Shown: positions 33,840 through 46,375 of the stretch, one piece after another | Layout: each line of letters begins with the position of its first letter | Numbering within the stretch: position 1 is the first letter of the stretch | NCBI GenBank assembly: GCA_016584305.1 | Contig: JACEEZ010002750.1 | Location: 24,172-88,171 of the forward strand | DNA length: 64,000 nucleotides | Direction of reading: 5' to 3' | DNA from: Chionoecetes opilio | Taxonomy: Eukaryota > Arthropoda > Malacostraca > Decapoda > Majidae | Position numbers and translations under genes: made by a program | Notes under the pieces: generated by a model | Databases searched by the model: none | What the model saw: only the letters and a program-made list of their open reading frames with translations | Told to the model about the DNA's origin: nothing

Positions 33840-34150
33840 GGTGGGTATTTAAAGGATTGAGAATAGCGTGATATGAATGAAATGGTGTATTAACGGAGTA
33901 GAGAATAGTGTGATATGAATGAATGGTGGTATTAAGGGAGAGAGAATAGTGTGATATGAATGAAATGGTGGTATTTAACGGGAGAGAATAGCGTGATATG
34001 ATGAAATGGTGTATTAACGGAGCGAGAATAGCGTGATATGAATGAAATGGTGGTATTAACGGAGAGAGAATAGCGTGATATGAATGAAATGGTGGTATTA
34101 ACGGAGAGAGAATATGTGATATGAAGTGAAATGGTGGTATTACGGAAGAG
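33840..34150. repeat. 42-bp minisatellite, copy A (about 7 copies, irregular)
   Basis: The unit is 'gagagaatagcgtgatatg' plus 'aatgaaatggtggtattaac' and 'gga'. Copies here have many small gains and losses compared with the array at 44.1-44.8 kb. Confidence 0.9.
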
Positions 34151-34729
34151 GAGAAAAGGTTAAAGAGGTTAGTTTAGTATTTTTTGGGGGGGGTCATTTA
34201 GGATTTTAGGTGGGTGCGGGGGTTTAAAAGGGGTTAACCTCCCCTTTATAATTACGTTTTAGAGGTATCTGAAGGGATCGTAAAGGGCGGAGAAAAAAAC
34301 AAAAAAGGGGCGGGAAAACTTTATAATTTTATCGTTTACCCCAGCGGGAAAATTATATATAAATTGAATGATTAAAGCGCCACACAACAACCCCTTTGGT
34401 TTAAAAATTTTCGTTGTGGGCTTTCCCCCATTCGGGGCCGAACTTAGTTTTTCGAATATTTTTTGATGTGTATTGAATAATTTTGCACTGTTTTTGTCAG
34501 AAAAAATGTTTGTTTAAGGGTATGGGGGGATGTAGCAGTGCAAACCTTGCACTCCCTTTCGCACTGCCATATTATTGATCATTTTATTTTTTCTTGTATC
34601 ATCTGTTACAAACCAAACCCCAAAATTTAAACCCAAAACGAAATCTGATTTAACCAAATTTAAAACGCGGGGTGAAATAACGGTAGTTTTTCAGTAGTAA
34701 TGAAACCCCTTTATTATCTTTTATACCTT

Positions 34730-37700
34730 TAGTCCATGACCCAAAACCCAAATTTTTGGGGGATATCGGTACCCCGGGGTGATTTAATTTTCCTTAGGGT
34801 TTTTTAGTTGCTACATGTCTTATTTTTATTTTTTGATATGAAGCCTTGACACTGGTAGTTTAAAGGGGTTTTATCACTTTTTGAAAGCCCACCCCTACCG
34901 AAAATTCAGAAAAATTTTTAAAATGTCAAATTTTGGGGACGGGGAAGCCTAAATGTATTTAAAATGAATAAGAAATTTCACATTTAATACAAGTCCTGTA
35001 AAAACAAAGCATCCCATGGGCTTGTATTTTACTATTATGGCAATTAATCCCCCTCAAATCATCTAGTCAGACTGGAATTGATGTTGTGCTACCGGCCTTT
35101 TCTTCAATACCCTTGTTCTGGCAGTCGTAACCTGCATGTCCGTCCCTTCAGGCTTTGCTGAGGCAAGGCACTTAGGGAGTTCGCATGACCGCACACATTT
35201 GCGGGACAGTAGCTGCAAAAACGATCGGGTGGGGGGAGCCTCGCATCCATTTGACAGCAAGTTTGCCTCCTCATCTGTATCCCCCGCAGTCTGGGGGGTT
35301 TCGCAAAAAATGGCGGGCTCTCCCGACTTCCCTCCAGATCGCAGCCTGGTATTTTGCACGTAGTGCAGCATGAAGAGGCAGTCCTACAAGGAGGGAGTTG
35401 ACTGACCCACCTCTCCACGTCTCCACGAACAGTCAACCAAAGCTGTTCCCCTCGTTGTTGGGTAGAGGGCGGTAATGTGGCAGGTGATTTCCTGTAGCTC
35501 TAAAAAGATTTAGGGGACCTTCCCATGAGCGCCCAAGTTCGTGGAAAAAGCATCCTGGTATTCTTTCCATTTCACCTGTTGAGGTCGTCATCCCCCCCGG
35601 CCAGCGAATGCACGAGGTACCCAAGCCTGAAAGGCATGCATCCCAACAATGAATACACACGCACCCCCCAGTGTACGGTCAGTGTGGGATACCGGGAATC
35701 TTGCGGTTCTTCGCCCCGCATTTTGGAACAAGGGGGAGGGATCTTGTGGCACATGCCCAGACACAGGACCATGACGTCTGTTCCTCGCAGTGATGATGAC
35801 AGATTTGTCCCCGATTCGTGCAGAAGTGCTGGAGAAGGAGGGGGTCTGCTTCTTTGATTTGACTTAAGCTGGGGCCCTTTCCCACGCTTTTTGGTGATCT
35901 TGAAGCAGAGCTGTCACATGGACATACAGCTCTTGCCTCGAGCTTCTCCTGTGCTGTGGTTTTTTTCCCCTTTCTTCTACGGAAAATTGATGAGACTTGC
36001 CTTTTGAGGAAACTACCAGTAATTTCTCCACGCGGGATTTTGTGCCAGGTTAAATTTTTTGAAAGGGACCCCGTGCCTGCATTTCTTTTGGTCGTTCTGC
36101 ATTTTTGAGGATGTCTCCTTGAGACGTCAAACACAACATAAGCGCTGCTCTTAGCACCCTAGGACAACGTACTCAGTGCTGGCCTGCAAGCTGTGAAAAA
36201 GTGTTGTCGTTTCCCCTTCATTTTCGGGGCCCAGGCTCATCCCTCAATTAGGTAGCAGAGGCTGGGGGATCACCTCGCAGGAAAAACATTCCTCTCCAAT
36301 CCCTTGCTAGGGCACCCTTTTGTTGGTTTTGCGGAGAGACCCATCACCGCTGGAAAGGGGCCCCCTGGAAAAGGCCCCAGGGGATGAGCCAAAGGACACA
36401 CTCATTTTGAGCTTTGTTCTAGCAAAAGGATCTTTGGCCCAAAAAGGTTCCTGTCAGCCTTCAAGATAGCCCCCTTTGGCATGGCCTTGTGACGTGGCTC
36501 ATCTGATGTTAGTGAACGTTCTCAGTTCGTCTTCTCATGTGTCATGAAACTGTATATTTGGCGTCGGTCTCAGGCGCTTTTCCTTGAAGGTTTGATAGAT
36601 CCTCTCCTATTCTGTAGGCCCCTAGAAGGTTTTTGGCAATTCTGGTGGTGCGTAGCGCAGTTGAAAAAACTGACAAGACTCCTGTCTGCGTTAAAGGGGT
36701 TCAACCAGCTGGTCCCCCATCGTTGAACAAAAGTTTGGACATGGGCCTCATTTCTTCTAACCCTGGGATCTGGGGTCTGGGTGGCTGAAGTCAGTATACT
36801 TTTGGCCTACTCCCATCCCCTGAGCGCCCAAGTATCTGCGATACTCCGATGTAGGTAGTCCCTGGCGACAGCCACCTTTCAGGTAAACCCTTTTGTGCCC
36901 CTGGGTGGGTGTCTTTTTGTGTTCTTCGAGGGGTCGGGCCACAGGAACCGTCCAAAGGGTTTCTTGCTCCCCGATCGGACCGAAAAGCCCCCTTGATAAA
37001 TGTTCATGGACCTCGGGGTGTTCAATGGGCAGGGAGACATCAGGGCCATAGTAGTAGGTCAGGAATCGGGATATTTTCCCTTGTCATAGGCAAAAACACC
37101 ACGGTATATCTTCGGATTGCTCCTAGGGAAGCATCCGTTCCCTTCTTGGGAGGCTCGAACCAGGCCCCAGCATGATTAAACCGTCCAGGTATGACATCCA
37201 GAAGCTGAGAGGTTGTGTTCATTTTGGGGTCTCAAGATAAATTTGGGGAAGAGTTCAGGATGGTGCATGATTCACTCCCCATAGTCTGAAATTTCCCTGA
37301 GACCATTGCGTGGAAGCTTTTGATGTTCTTAGTGTTCCACCCAGATGGTGTATGCCCCTTTGAATGGTTTTCTTCTAGCCAGGGAAGGAAGCTTTCCCAT
37401 GCAGCCTCATCAGTGTTCATACACGAGCTTGCAGTCTCAGCTCGTTGTACCTCCGCCGTCCTCACCCCCTGACACTGATCCTTCTGCGAGACACCGTTTC
37501 CACACCAGATCCTAAGACCTGACCCTGAAACCTTTTCCCCCTTGGTGGAGGGGAGAGGCAGATTGTGTGGAAGACGCCATCCTGTGATAATTTTCTTAAA
37601 AATTCTCTTGTTTCCAGAAAACCCTCGGCAGCTTGGCAAAAAGAGTGTTTGATCAAACACGAAAAAAATCTTGTTAAGCGTAAGGACTGCTGATGGCATG

Positions 37701-40038
37701 CTTTTTGCCCCAAGATTTCATTAACGGTGGACTTTTCTGTTGCGGGAGTTTGATAGTGGGAGGTGCTTACAGTGCCCTGGACCACGCAATGTCTTGCGGT
37801 TTTTGATGTTGAACCAGCCCAATGTGATGGAGGGTTTTCTCAGGGTTGACTTCGAGTAAGAAGCCAGATAGGGTTCTTGGTCTTTGAACCCGGCCCTTTT
37901 GGTGTGTCAATACGCAGTCTCAATCCTGGGGGCCCGCCCCCCGCCCAACATTGATATTGGCAAAATTTGAGGGTCGGGGAGTGATTCTTTTCTTTGGGCT
38001 TTGGGAATTTTGGCAGGACCTTTTTGGCACAGAGCCTGCAACCTGGAAACGGGCGCAATGCATTTACTTGTGAGAAGTACCGCTCAATTTGTGTTCTTCA
38101 AGTCGGTCGATGTTACCCAGGCCAGGGTTGTGAACACACCAGGGTAGATGTTTGCTGGGGAGGGAATGTCATCCTTTTTAACATTTCCCGCTTCTGGGTA
38201 CAAAGGGCTGTATCGATTCCTCAAAAATAAGTGGACACACAGTGGCCAAGACGATTTTAGAGTTTGGCGTCTGGTTTCCCGTCAAAAACCCTTTTCAGCA
38301 TTGGACAGCAGTACGTGCTTGGGTGGCTTTTTCTTTCCAGGTAACAGCAAAGAAACCCAAATCATGCCGAAGGATGTGGGAAGACGTTTAGCTTTTAGAG
38401 GAGTTTTACACCACACCTCCTGTCAGCAGGGTGTGCAGGAATTTTGTGATGCGCAGGGAAACATTGATCGACGGGAGGCCAGGTGGAAAATCTTGCTATT
38501 TATTTCATTTTTCAGCTGCATTTTCCCGTTGGTAGATATCTTAGAGAGGGTCTTGCTTCTTGCAGACTTTTTTCATTTTGTGTGCGTCGGGGAAGGTCGT
38601 CCAGAGAGGGTGCGTGATAGATTAGAAGCTTCCCTTTTCATCTGGGACAAAGCGTAGTGATTTCCCCCAAAATCGGGTTTTAACTTGGCGAACAGTTCTT
38701 TTTCGCGGTTTCAGTTGGAAATACCACGGGAACAGGATCTCTCAAGCCCAGATGTGAGGTTTTTCATAGGCAGTACCCCCGGGTTTGGGGGAAAAATTCA
38801 GTTCTTTTATACAAGAAAAGTTCCTCGAGGGTTCTATTCCCGCTTTCGTAGCGTGGGGTTTCCCCGCTTTTTCCTGATTTCACCCGCACCAGCCTGGCGG
38901 CCGCGGGGAATCTCTTTGTGAAGAGTTTGTTTTTTTTTTGAGACTTGTTGGGAGGGCCCTCTGCAGCAACAAGTCCTGCTAAGTAAACCAGGATTTTTGG
39001 TTTAGTTTTGTTGCTGCTTCGGATCTTTTCCCTTGCCGTAGTAACAACTGGATGAGTGGGCCCCCTTTCTTTTCGCTTTTATGTACTTTCTTGACTTCTC
39101 GCAGAAGAGAATACTTTGGCATACCCCGTAGTACTAGGGATCCCTTGATGCCCTCCTCCGGGGTCGACGTTCTGTTCTATTTGACACCCTTTGGAAGGAT
39201 AAATCCAGTGATTTTTCATTGTAAAGAGACTACGCATTTTCGGGGATAATGTATGGTGGTACCTCCTTCTTCAAGGCCTTGCTGCTTCCAGGACGTTGCG
39301 CCCCCCTCACCCGGGTGGTTCCCGGGTCCAAAACCGGGTTTACACCAGAGCACGCTGTATCATCAGGCAGTGGGATACAGCGATCCGTGCTCTCTTCCTC
39401 GCTGATGGTTGCATCAGCCCGTCGACAGTCAGCAACACCTGCCCCAAAAAAAAAATCACCCTTAAACATTACAGAAAAAACAAACAAAACAAAATTTTAA
39501 GGAAACCCTTTACATAGTTTGTCCTTCCCAAAAATAAATTCCCCCCAAAATATCACAAAAAATCACAAATATGAAATAAACCCTAAATATGGGGAAACTT
39601 AAAAATACATCGGAAAACTCTTTTAGGAAAAATTAGCTACAAAAAGCTGTTAGAAATATTTTCAATTTTTCCCCCTATTTAGGGATTTTTTTCCCGTTTA
39701 TGGGAAAAAAAACCCAAAATAATTTTTTTTTGGGGAAATCCCCAAAAAAATGAGGAAATTTTAAAAAAAACCCAGGGAAAAACTTGGTAGAGAATAAATT
39801 TTACATAGGGTCCAAAATTTTGCAACGTCTGTGATTGATTTTTTAAAAAAAAGAGGAAAAACCCCCAGCGTCAGCGAAAATTTTTTTTTTGGGGGAGCAC
39901 CCCATTTCATCAAAAAATCAATAACTACCCGGCGGGAAGGTATCATATCTTAATGTATTTACAGACTCTATAAACATTTTTGTACCATTTGGTTTAGTCA
40001 CCCCCGGTGGGGACCCATATTGGCCCGGGTCAGGGCTA
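34730..40038 (-). mobile_element. Candidate DNA transposon with inverted ends, copy B
   Basis: The left end reads TAGTCCATGA from 34730, then GATATCGGTACC. The right end is corrupted ('tagtcacccccggtgg', 'cccatattggcccgggtca', 'gggcta') and ends near 40038. Shorter than copy A by about 430 bases, mostly through small deletions. It lacks the long A-rich insertion seen inside the left end of copy A. Confidence 0.5.
35060..39490 (-). pseudogene. Large multicopy PIN/XPG-like protein with CXC tail, broken (copy B)
   Basis: Same protein as at 24500-29263, with the fragments in the same order: RRADATISEEESTDR at the N-terminal side, then GKTVSRRRISVRG-like pieces and TAETASSCMNTDEAAWESF (37.4 kb). 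Then come QVSSIFRRRKGKKTTAQEKLEARA (36.0 kb), SPKSVGKGPSLSQIKEADPL, and finally ELPKCLASA in the C-terminal cysteine region near 35160. Frames change even more often than in copy A, and the changes are typically in runs of A, C, G or T. I read much of this damage as sequencing noise on top of an already broken gene, so copy B should not be used to judge the protein. Confidence 0.45.
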
Positions 40039-42718
40039 CATGGGAAATGGGGTTTTAAAATACTCAGAATGAAGAATTACTGAGAGTAGGGAAGAATCCC
40101 CTGGACTTTTTTAAAACCCCCTTTCCAAACAATACCCCCCAATTATTTTCCATGCCCAATAGACGAACCTGGAACTGTCGCCCCTAGGAATCTCACCCAC
40201 GTCGACGGGGGGGTTTCCCTTTTTCGTCAGGAGTGTTCCCCATTTTACCCGTGATTTAAGGGTTAAATACCCGCAAAAGCCTGAACAGTTAGGTTCGGTT
40301 TGGTTTGGGCCCGTGATATATGTCTAGGTTAGGGTTTGTAATGAGCGGGGGGGATTCCCCCCCCCCCGTCCCCCCGAAATAAACCCACTTGACTATTACA
40401 TAGAGGGTTAGGTTTAAATGAAGCGCATTTTAGTGATTTTTTTTTGCTTTAAGGGGAGAGTCCGCCGTGACAATATGAAAAAAAAAAATTTAAAAACGAA
40501 TTTGAGGTTTTATGGTCTATGGCAAAAAACCTAGCCTTTGGGTTTCGAATGGTGGAATTTTTTTTGTTTGGACTTTTTTTAAAAGCCAAGCGAGGGGCAT
40601 TTAAAAATTTCAAAAATTTTAAAACAACAACAACAAAATTTAATTTTTTTGGATAATTTTCCCATAATCAAAACTAAACTATAAAAAAAATAACCCCCGC
40701 ACTCTTCAGGGGGAAGTTGTTACCCAGGTAAAAAAATTGGAACAATTTTTGGGTATGAAAAATGAAACTCTTCACAAAATTTTTTGGAACCAATGTCTAC
40801 CCCCCCAAAGGCCTAGAAAAGAGAGAACAAGAAAAAAATGACCCCCCGAAAAAAGGACAATAAAAAAGGAGAGGAAGACAAAAAAGGGGAATTCCAACAA
40901 AAAAAGCTGGCACCTGGTGAAATATCCCTGGAACCTTGCCCCCATGGGGGCCGGGCCCCCTGACACCCTCGCCTTTGAGCCTTTAAATTAAATTCCCTTT
41001 AAAAAGGGGGGGCAAGGTGCAGACCCTTTTATGATCATTAAATTGATTACTGACCCCCAAAAACATTCATATGAAAGTAGCTTTGACATATAGTCCCTTC
41101 ACGCGCGCACAAACTTTTAGAAAAACTTCAAACGCTTTTTCCCTCAAAACTAGTATAAAATAAAAATTAAAACTTACCCCTTTTTTTTTTTTGGCACGTT
41201 TTTCCACAAAACTTTAGGACAAAACAAAATCAAATATCGTAGAAAAATCTGTTTTAAATTTCATTGTTTTTTTTTTAAGTCTTAGTTTTGATAGGGGGGA
41301 AAATTTACCCTTAACATTTTCATTAAATATTTTTTTTTTTTTTAAAAAATTTAAAAAAAAAAAAACGAAAAAAATTTTTCAAAATATTCTCAGACCCAAA
41401 TAGTTGTATAAAAATGAATTATCCTATGCTCAGTCACAAGGAAATGGGTTAAAAAAAAGGGAGGATGCAAATCAAAATTTCATCAAAAACAGACAAAAAT
41501 GGGTTTTTTAATTTTTTCAAATTTTTTTTCCTTTTCATCTGATGGGCTTAAAATTTTTTCAGGTGATAATAAATTTTTCATGACCGTAGATGAAATTTTC
41601 AATTCACGGCGGCCTCCCCCCCTTAAAAGGGACTACAGTCTGCGCTGACAGGTTTGCCTGCGGGAAAAAAAACCCTGAGCCCAAAGGCCCCTTATCTTTT
41701 CAAATCCACCCTCACGAGGGGTTTTGCCCTTTAGTTTTATTTTATGGGTCAAAGCTTGGGATTTTTGAGGCAAAAAATTTTTTGACGAAATTTTGAAAAA
41801 ATCCCTTTTTTTTTTTTGGCAAATTTTTTACAAAATTTTTTTTTGGCGAAAAAATCGCGTAAAAAGGCTCAGATGTGACAATCCTTTTTTGGACGGAATC
41901 GCGTCACGGTGCGTGAGTGTTTTAAAGGGATTTTGGCATTCTCGGGAATTGAAATCTGCTCACCAAGAGGCCACTGCAGACACTAACCACTCTGCCCCCT
42001 ACCCCCCCTGTGTGCCCCATGAGAAATGAATTGAGGATTTTGATTTTTCAAGGCCCGAGATGGGCCCTGGTGCTCCGGAGATAATGGGGTTTTTTTAAAA
42101 AATTAGCCCAGCAGAGAAGTTATGGAAGAGCTTTGGTCCCAAAATTTCAGAGAGGGCCCTAACCGGGTGTTAGTCAACCATCTTTAGTCAAAAGTGGGGT
42201 GATGGGAGACAAGCTGAAGGTAGACACCGCTGAGGGAAAATTTAACAAAAAGGCTTTTGGGTAAAAGGCCAAGCAAGGGATGGAGATGAGCCCCAAGGGA
42301 AAAATTATAGATTGCAATAAAAAGATTTTTATAGTATAAACCCAATAGGTGGGCTGATTCTTTGAGTGCAGTAAAAAACGATAGCGAGAAAATATAATTA
42401 TAGATGTGACTGCATTGCCTTAAATGAGAGATAGAGAAACTGTGTTCCCTATGAGTAGAAGAGAAAACCGATAGAGAAGACAGTACTGAGAAGGGCCCAC
42501 TGAACTCTACAGTGCTAGTAGCTGGTAGAGATGACAGTCTTGATTGACGGGCCCAAAATGCAACTTTTGGGGATGTGACTCAAAGGGTTTATGAAAGTTG
42601 GAATGCAAGGGGTGGGAGATGGGAAAAGGGGAAGTGGTGTATGAGGAATGAGAACACAAAGGAGGTGTTAAAAACTGCATGTGAGAAACAGGGAACCCGT
42701 TTAATTGTGTGGTAGGTA

Positions 42719-43185
42719 CGGTTGAAGTTCCAAATCGGCAACACCCAAAACTCGCTATAGTTCCGGATTTTTTTCCCAAAAACCCGGGGAAAAAACCCCA
42801 AAACCCCGGCGCGTAGTTTTCCGGGTTTGGCCGCTGGGTGCCCCACACAGGCCGCTTGGGTTTTTCCCCCGATTTTTTTTTTTTTGTTTTTTGTTTAGTG
42901 GTGTTTTTGACGTAGAGTTGTTTTCCTGTTATTTTGTGTACTTCTACTTTTGTTTATTGGTTTTTATGGCTCCCAAACGTCCAGGAAAAACCTATGGTGG
43001 GAAATGGGAAAAAAAAAGGAAGAACAATGTGGGTTTAAATATTTTTCCGAGAAAAATTGGGCCTTTTGAGAAGTTGGAGGCTTTTTTTTCCCCCTTTAAA
43101 ATATTAGTTCTAAAAGTCGGAAAATTCCCTTCCCCCTCGGGTTTGGGCCCGGGGTTTTCCGAGTTTTGGGGAAATTTCCCCCCTG
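42719..43185 (+). mobile_element. Tigger-like non-autonomous element, copy B
   Basis: Counterpart of 32505-32941. The left end 'cggttgaagttcc' is preceded by TA at 42717-42718 and the right end is followed by 'tag'. It contains 'atggctcccaaacgtccagg' and 'aaggaagaacaatgtg'. Homopolymers are inflated throughout. Confidence 0.6.
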
Positions 43186-44066
43186 TAGTGTGAGGGAAAA
43201 AGGATAAAAGTTGAGATGTGAAAAGTGATGTGGGATGAGGGGAGCTGTTATGGTGTCTATTACTAACCCCAAATGTGGGACAGAATGGCAAACTGTGTAA
43301 AAAATTCCCCATGAAAAGGGGTGAAACCACCATTTTTTACCAGATGAACAGAAAAAAATAGCAGAGCGAGCGCCTTTGGGGAAAAAACACAAACTTCCGA
43401 TATCAAAGAAAAAATTTTATTAGAAAAATTTTAAAAAAAAACAAAACAATCTCAAAATATTAACCGTATAGATATCAAAATTTATATTAGAAAATCAAAA
43501 GAAAAGAATCTCAAAATATGACATAGTTTCCCCTACACTGTCGCCACACTTTGGTTAGAATATCAGCCTAGAAGCTTTCCTCATCCCATCTATCCATCTG
43601 CTACTATCCTGCCCCCATCTGATGTACTACTGCCCGTTCCAGTTCATCTGTTCCTATCCCGAGCTCCTTGTCTTGCGGACATTCTCCCGGAATGCCCCTC
43701 CTTCCTCCAACAAAGACACATCCTTCATTTGATCTAACCATCCTGCTGTAACAATCCATTCCTCACCGTTTCACTATAGCCCCTCCCCTTTGATATGCTT
43801 TGCCATAGTGCCATATGACCTCTGATGTCTGACACGTACATTTCCCCGATTGTAATCTCTCCATCTCAGTCCTACATTTCACAACCCAATGTTTCCACTT
43901 TCTCTCAGTACCTACCACACATCTCACTGTTTGATTTCTACAGTGTTCACAATCCCACAGCACAGCATGCCAGATATGACGCGGGAGACAATGAAAAGGG
44001 ATATTGGACTGAGATCAGTGTGGCAGCCCAGACTGATGGTGGCGTGAGTGATTGAGCCGGAATTAA

Positions 44067-44822
44067 GATAGCGTGATATGAATGAAATGGTGGTATTAAC
44101 GGAGAGAGAATAGCGTGATATGAATGAAATGGTGGTATTAACGGAGAGAGAATAGTGTGATATGAATGAAATGGTGGTATTAAGGGAGAGAGAATAGTGT
44201 GATATGAATGAAATGGTGGTATTAACGGAGAGAGAATAGCGTGATATGAATGAAATGGTGGTATTAACGGAGAGAGAATAGCGTGATATGAATGAAATGG
44301 TGGTATTAACGGAGAGAGAATAGCGTGATATGAATGAAATGGTGGTATTAACGGAGAGAGAATAGTGTGATATGAGTGAAATGGTGGTATTAACGGAGAG
44401 AGAATAGTGTGATATGAGTGAAATGGTGGTATTAACGGAGAGAGAATAGCGTGATATGAATGAAATGGTGGTATTAACGGAGAGAGAATAGTGTGATATG
44501 AATGAAATGGTGGTATTAACGGAGAGAGAATAGTGTGATATGAATGAAATGGTGGTATTAACGGAGAGAGAATAGTGTGATATGAATGAAATGGTGGTAT
44601 TAACGGAGAGAGAATAGTGTGATATGAATGAAATGGTGGTATTAACGGAGAGAGAATAGTGTGATATGAGTGAAATGGTGGTATTAACGGAGAGAGAATA
44701 GTGTGATATGAGTGAAATGGTGGTATTAACGGAGAGAGAATAGTGTGATATGAGTGAAATGGTGGTATTAACGGAGAGAGAATAGTGTGATATGAGTGAA
44801 ATGGTGGTATTAACGGAGAGAA
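44067..44822. repeat. 42-bp minisatellite, copy B (about 18 copies, regular)
   Basis: Copies are nearly identical and exactly 42 bp apart. Two positions vary: C/T in 'aatagYgtg' and A/G in 'atgaRtgaaatgg'. Copies with both T and G cluster at the right side of the array. Confidence 0.95.
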
Positions 44823-44829
44823 TAAATGG

Positions 44830-46230
44830 AAAAAAACTATTGCGGGAGTGAACAGTGTAATTGAGATGGCGTGTTATGAACTAAATGGTGGTGTCTTAAT
44901 TAATGAAAAAGAGGCTTGTAGGATTGGGCGCCTGGCATATTTCCCCTTTTTAGCATTAAATCAAGTGTTGAGAGCTCTCTTCTCTCCATGAGGTGTTGTG
45001 TTTACAGTGCAATATGAATGAAATGGTGGTGAAAACTGAGATGAATGGAAAAGATTGTAGGAGAGGAACTGTACTTAAAGTAATCGTCCAGGCCATTTCA
45101 TCATTCCTGATTTAATGCCATCAAATCATAGCCATTAACGAGTATATCAACAATACGTCGTCACTTTTTGTATCCAGTCAGCTCAAAACACTCCTCAAGG
45201 TTTGCAGACGATGCGCTCAGGCTCAGTGACGTAGCAAAAGGGAGGCTCCTCTTCCCGCGCTGATCAGAGGCACGTAAACACAGAGATAAATATAGTACTT
45301 GAAGATATTTGGGTGTTTCTGATAGATTTTTTAGATTTATGCCACATGCATGCATCCTTTATGGGTGCAGCAAGACAGCTGTGCCTTTCGAAAAAAGTTT
45401 GCACACGGAAGGAGTGGCGTGTGTAGGGTGATACACGCCTATAGTGTGTTGGGGCGAGCAGTTGTGTTGAGAAACGGTGTGTGTGAGGGTACACAGCGGG
45501 TGAAAGACTGGGCAGCGCAGCTACCCAGTGTGGGGGTTGGGACGACTAGTGTGAGGCGAGCCCGTGTACACGGGTGGCGCCCCCCGTAAGACAGTGACTC
45601 GGTTGTGGAGTGGGCGTGCGGCTGTCACACTTTCTGCCTTCCCGCCCGCATATTTTCCAACTCTATGCTGAGTACCTTCAATTTACCAATCCATGTTATG
45701 GAGAAGTGCCAGGTCGTCCTGCCGAACCTTAGGATGTGCTAAACACCTGTTCATCCACCTCGCTCAAACATTAGGATACCATGACAAACTGAGGTTAATT
45801 TTCCTCATAGTATACGCGACCAGCGCATTTCTTTCGGTCTCAGATTGAACATCGTACTCTAGATCTGTCACAGCGACATTCACTGTGTCAGACAGTGTCT
45901 GCGGGCGTCATCAATAACAGTCGTAGCCCTGTTGGAGGAGGGAAGATTTTTTTTTTTCGCGCGCTTTTTACGGAATGGAAATAAACTATTTTTGGTGGAT
46001 TAGGTGTTTTATAATAATGACTAAACTGGTATTCTTTGTGGTGATTTGTTGTCAGTCTTCTGTACAGGGGCTGGTGCACGTAGGAGATATATGCCGAAGG
46101 GCGGAGGAAGAGACCAAGCAGAGGGAATGGTTACAAGACTTTCCTAGAGGACTTTCCTGAGTGTGCTAGCACCGGTGCTGTTCCATATGGCGCTCGTGTT
46201 AGACATCACAAATTATGCTTAGCTATCTTG
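44830..46230. other. Stretch without a recognised gene
   Basis: Short open frames are present (45350-45589 and 45975-46160, plus strand), but neither has splice sites, motifs or a recognisable family. A GC-richer part lies at 45380-45660. Confidence 0.4.
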
Positions 46231-46253
46231 CTTGTAAACTAGTGTGTGTGTGC

Positions 46254-46320
46254 GTGTATATTATATTTCAGTATCTAGTTCCTAGTGTAGATTATGTCAA
46301 TACTGAAATATAATATACAC
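46254..46320. repeat. Perfect 21-bp inverted repeat with 25-base loop
   Basis: The left arm 46254-46274 (from 'gtgtatattatatttcag') and the right arm 46300-46320 ('...gaaatataatatacac') are exact reverse complements. The sequence can form a strong but AT-rich hairpin. Confidence 0.9.
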
Positions 46321-46375
46321 TAGAAATAGATAGATGCTTAGATAATCTATGCTATTTAATCACACTTCTTGCAGT

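Larger units (their letters stand above)
23480..34155. repeat. Tandem duplication, copy A (about 10.7 kb)
   Basis: The sequence from the poly-T and 'ttattttggggggtcctt' zone to the end of the 42-bp minisatellite recurs in the same order from about 34155 to 44830. Both copies contain the TIR-bounded unit, the SINE head, the Tigger-like MITE and the minisatellite. Copy A is clean to about 33230. Confidence 0.85.
34155..44830. repeat. Tandem duplication, copy B (about 10.7 kb, largely noisy)
   Basis: Same order of landmarks as copy A. From its start to about 43440 it differs from copy A mainly by homopolymer changes and one- to few-base losses, spread evenly through coding and non-coding parts. 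After 43440 the sequence is clean. Confidence 0.85.

Noticed and set aside
35063..39490. Treating copy B as an independent, differently evolved gene
   Set aside because: Its differences from copy A are mostly homopolymer and small-deletion changes also present in non-coding flanks, as expected of unpolished sequence.
44067..44822. CRISPR-like regular repeats
   Set aside because: The repeats are directly head to tail with no unique spacers and the genome is eukaryotic, so it is a minisatellite.
45975..46160. 61-residue frame with a hydrophobic start resembling a signal peptide
   Set aside because: Short, alone, without splice sites or similarity I can recognise. AT-rich DNA often gives such frames by chance.
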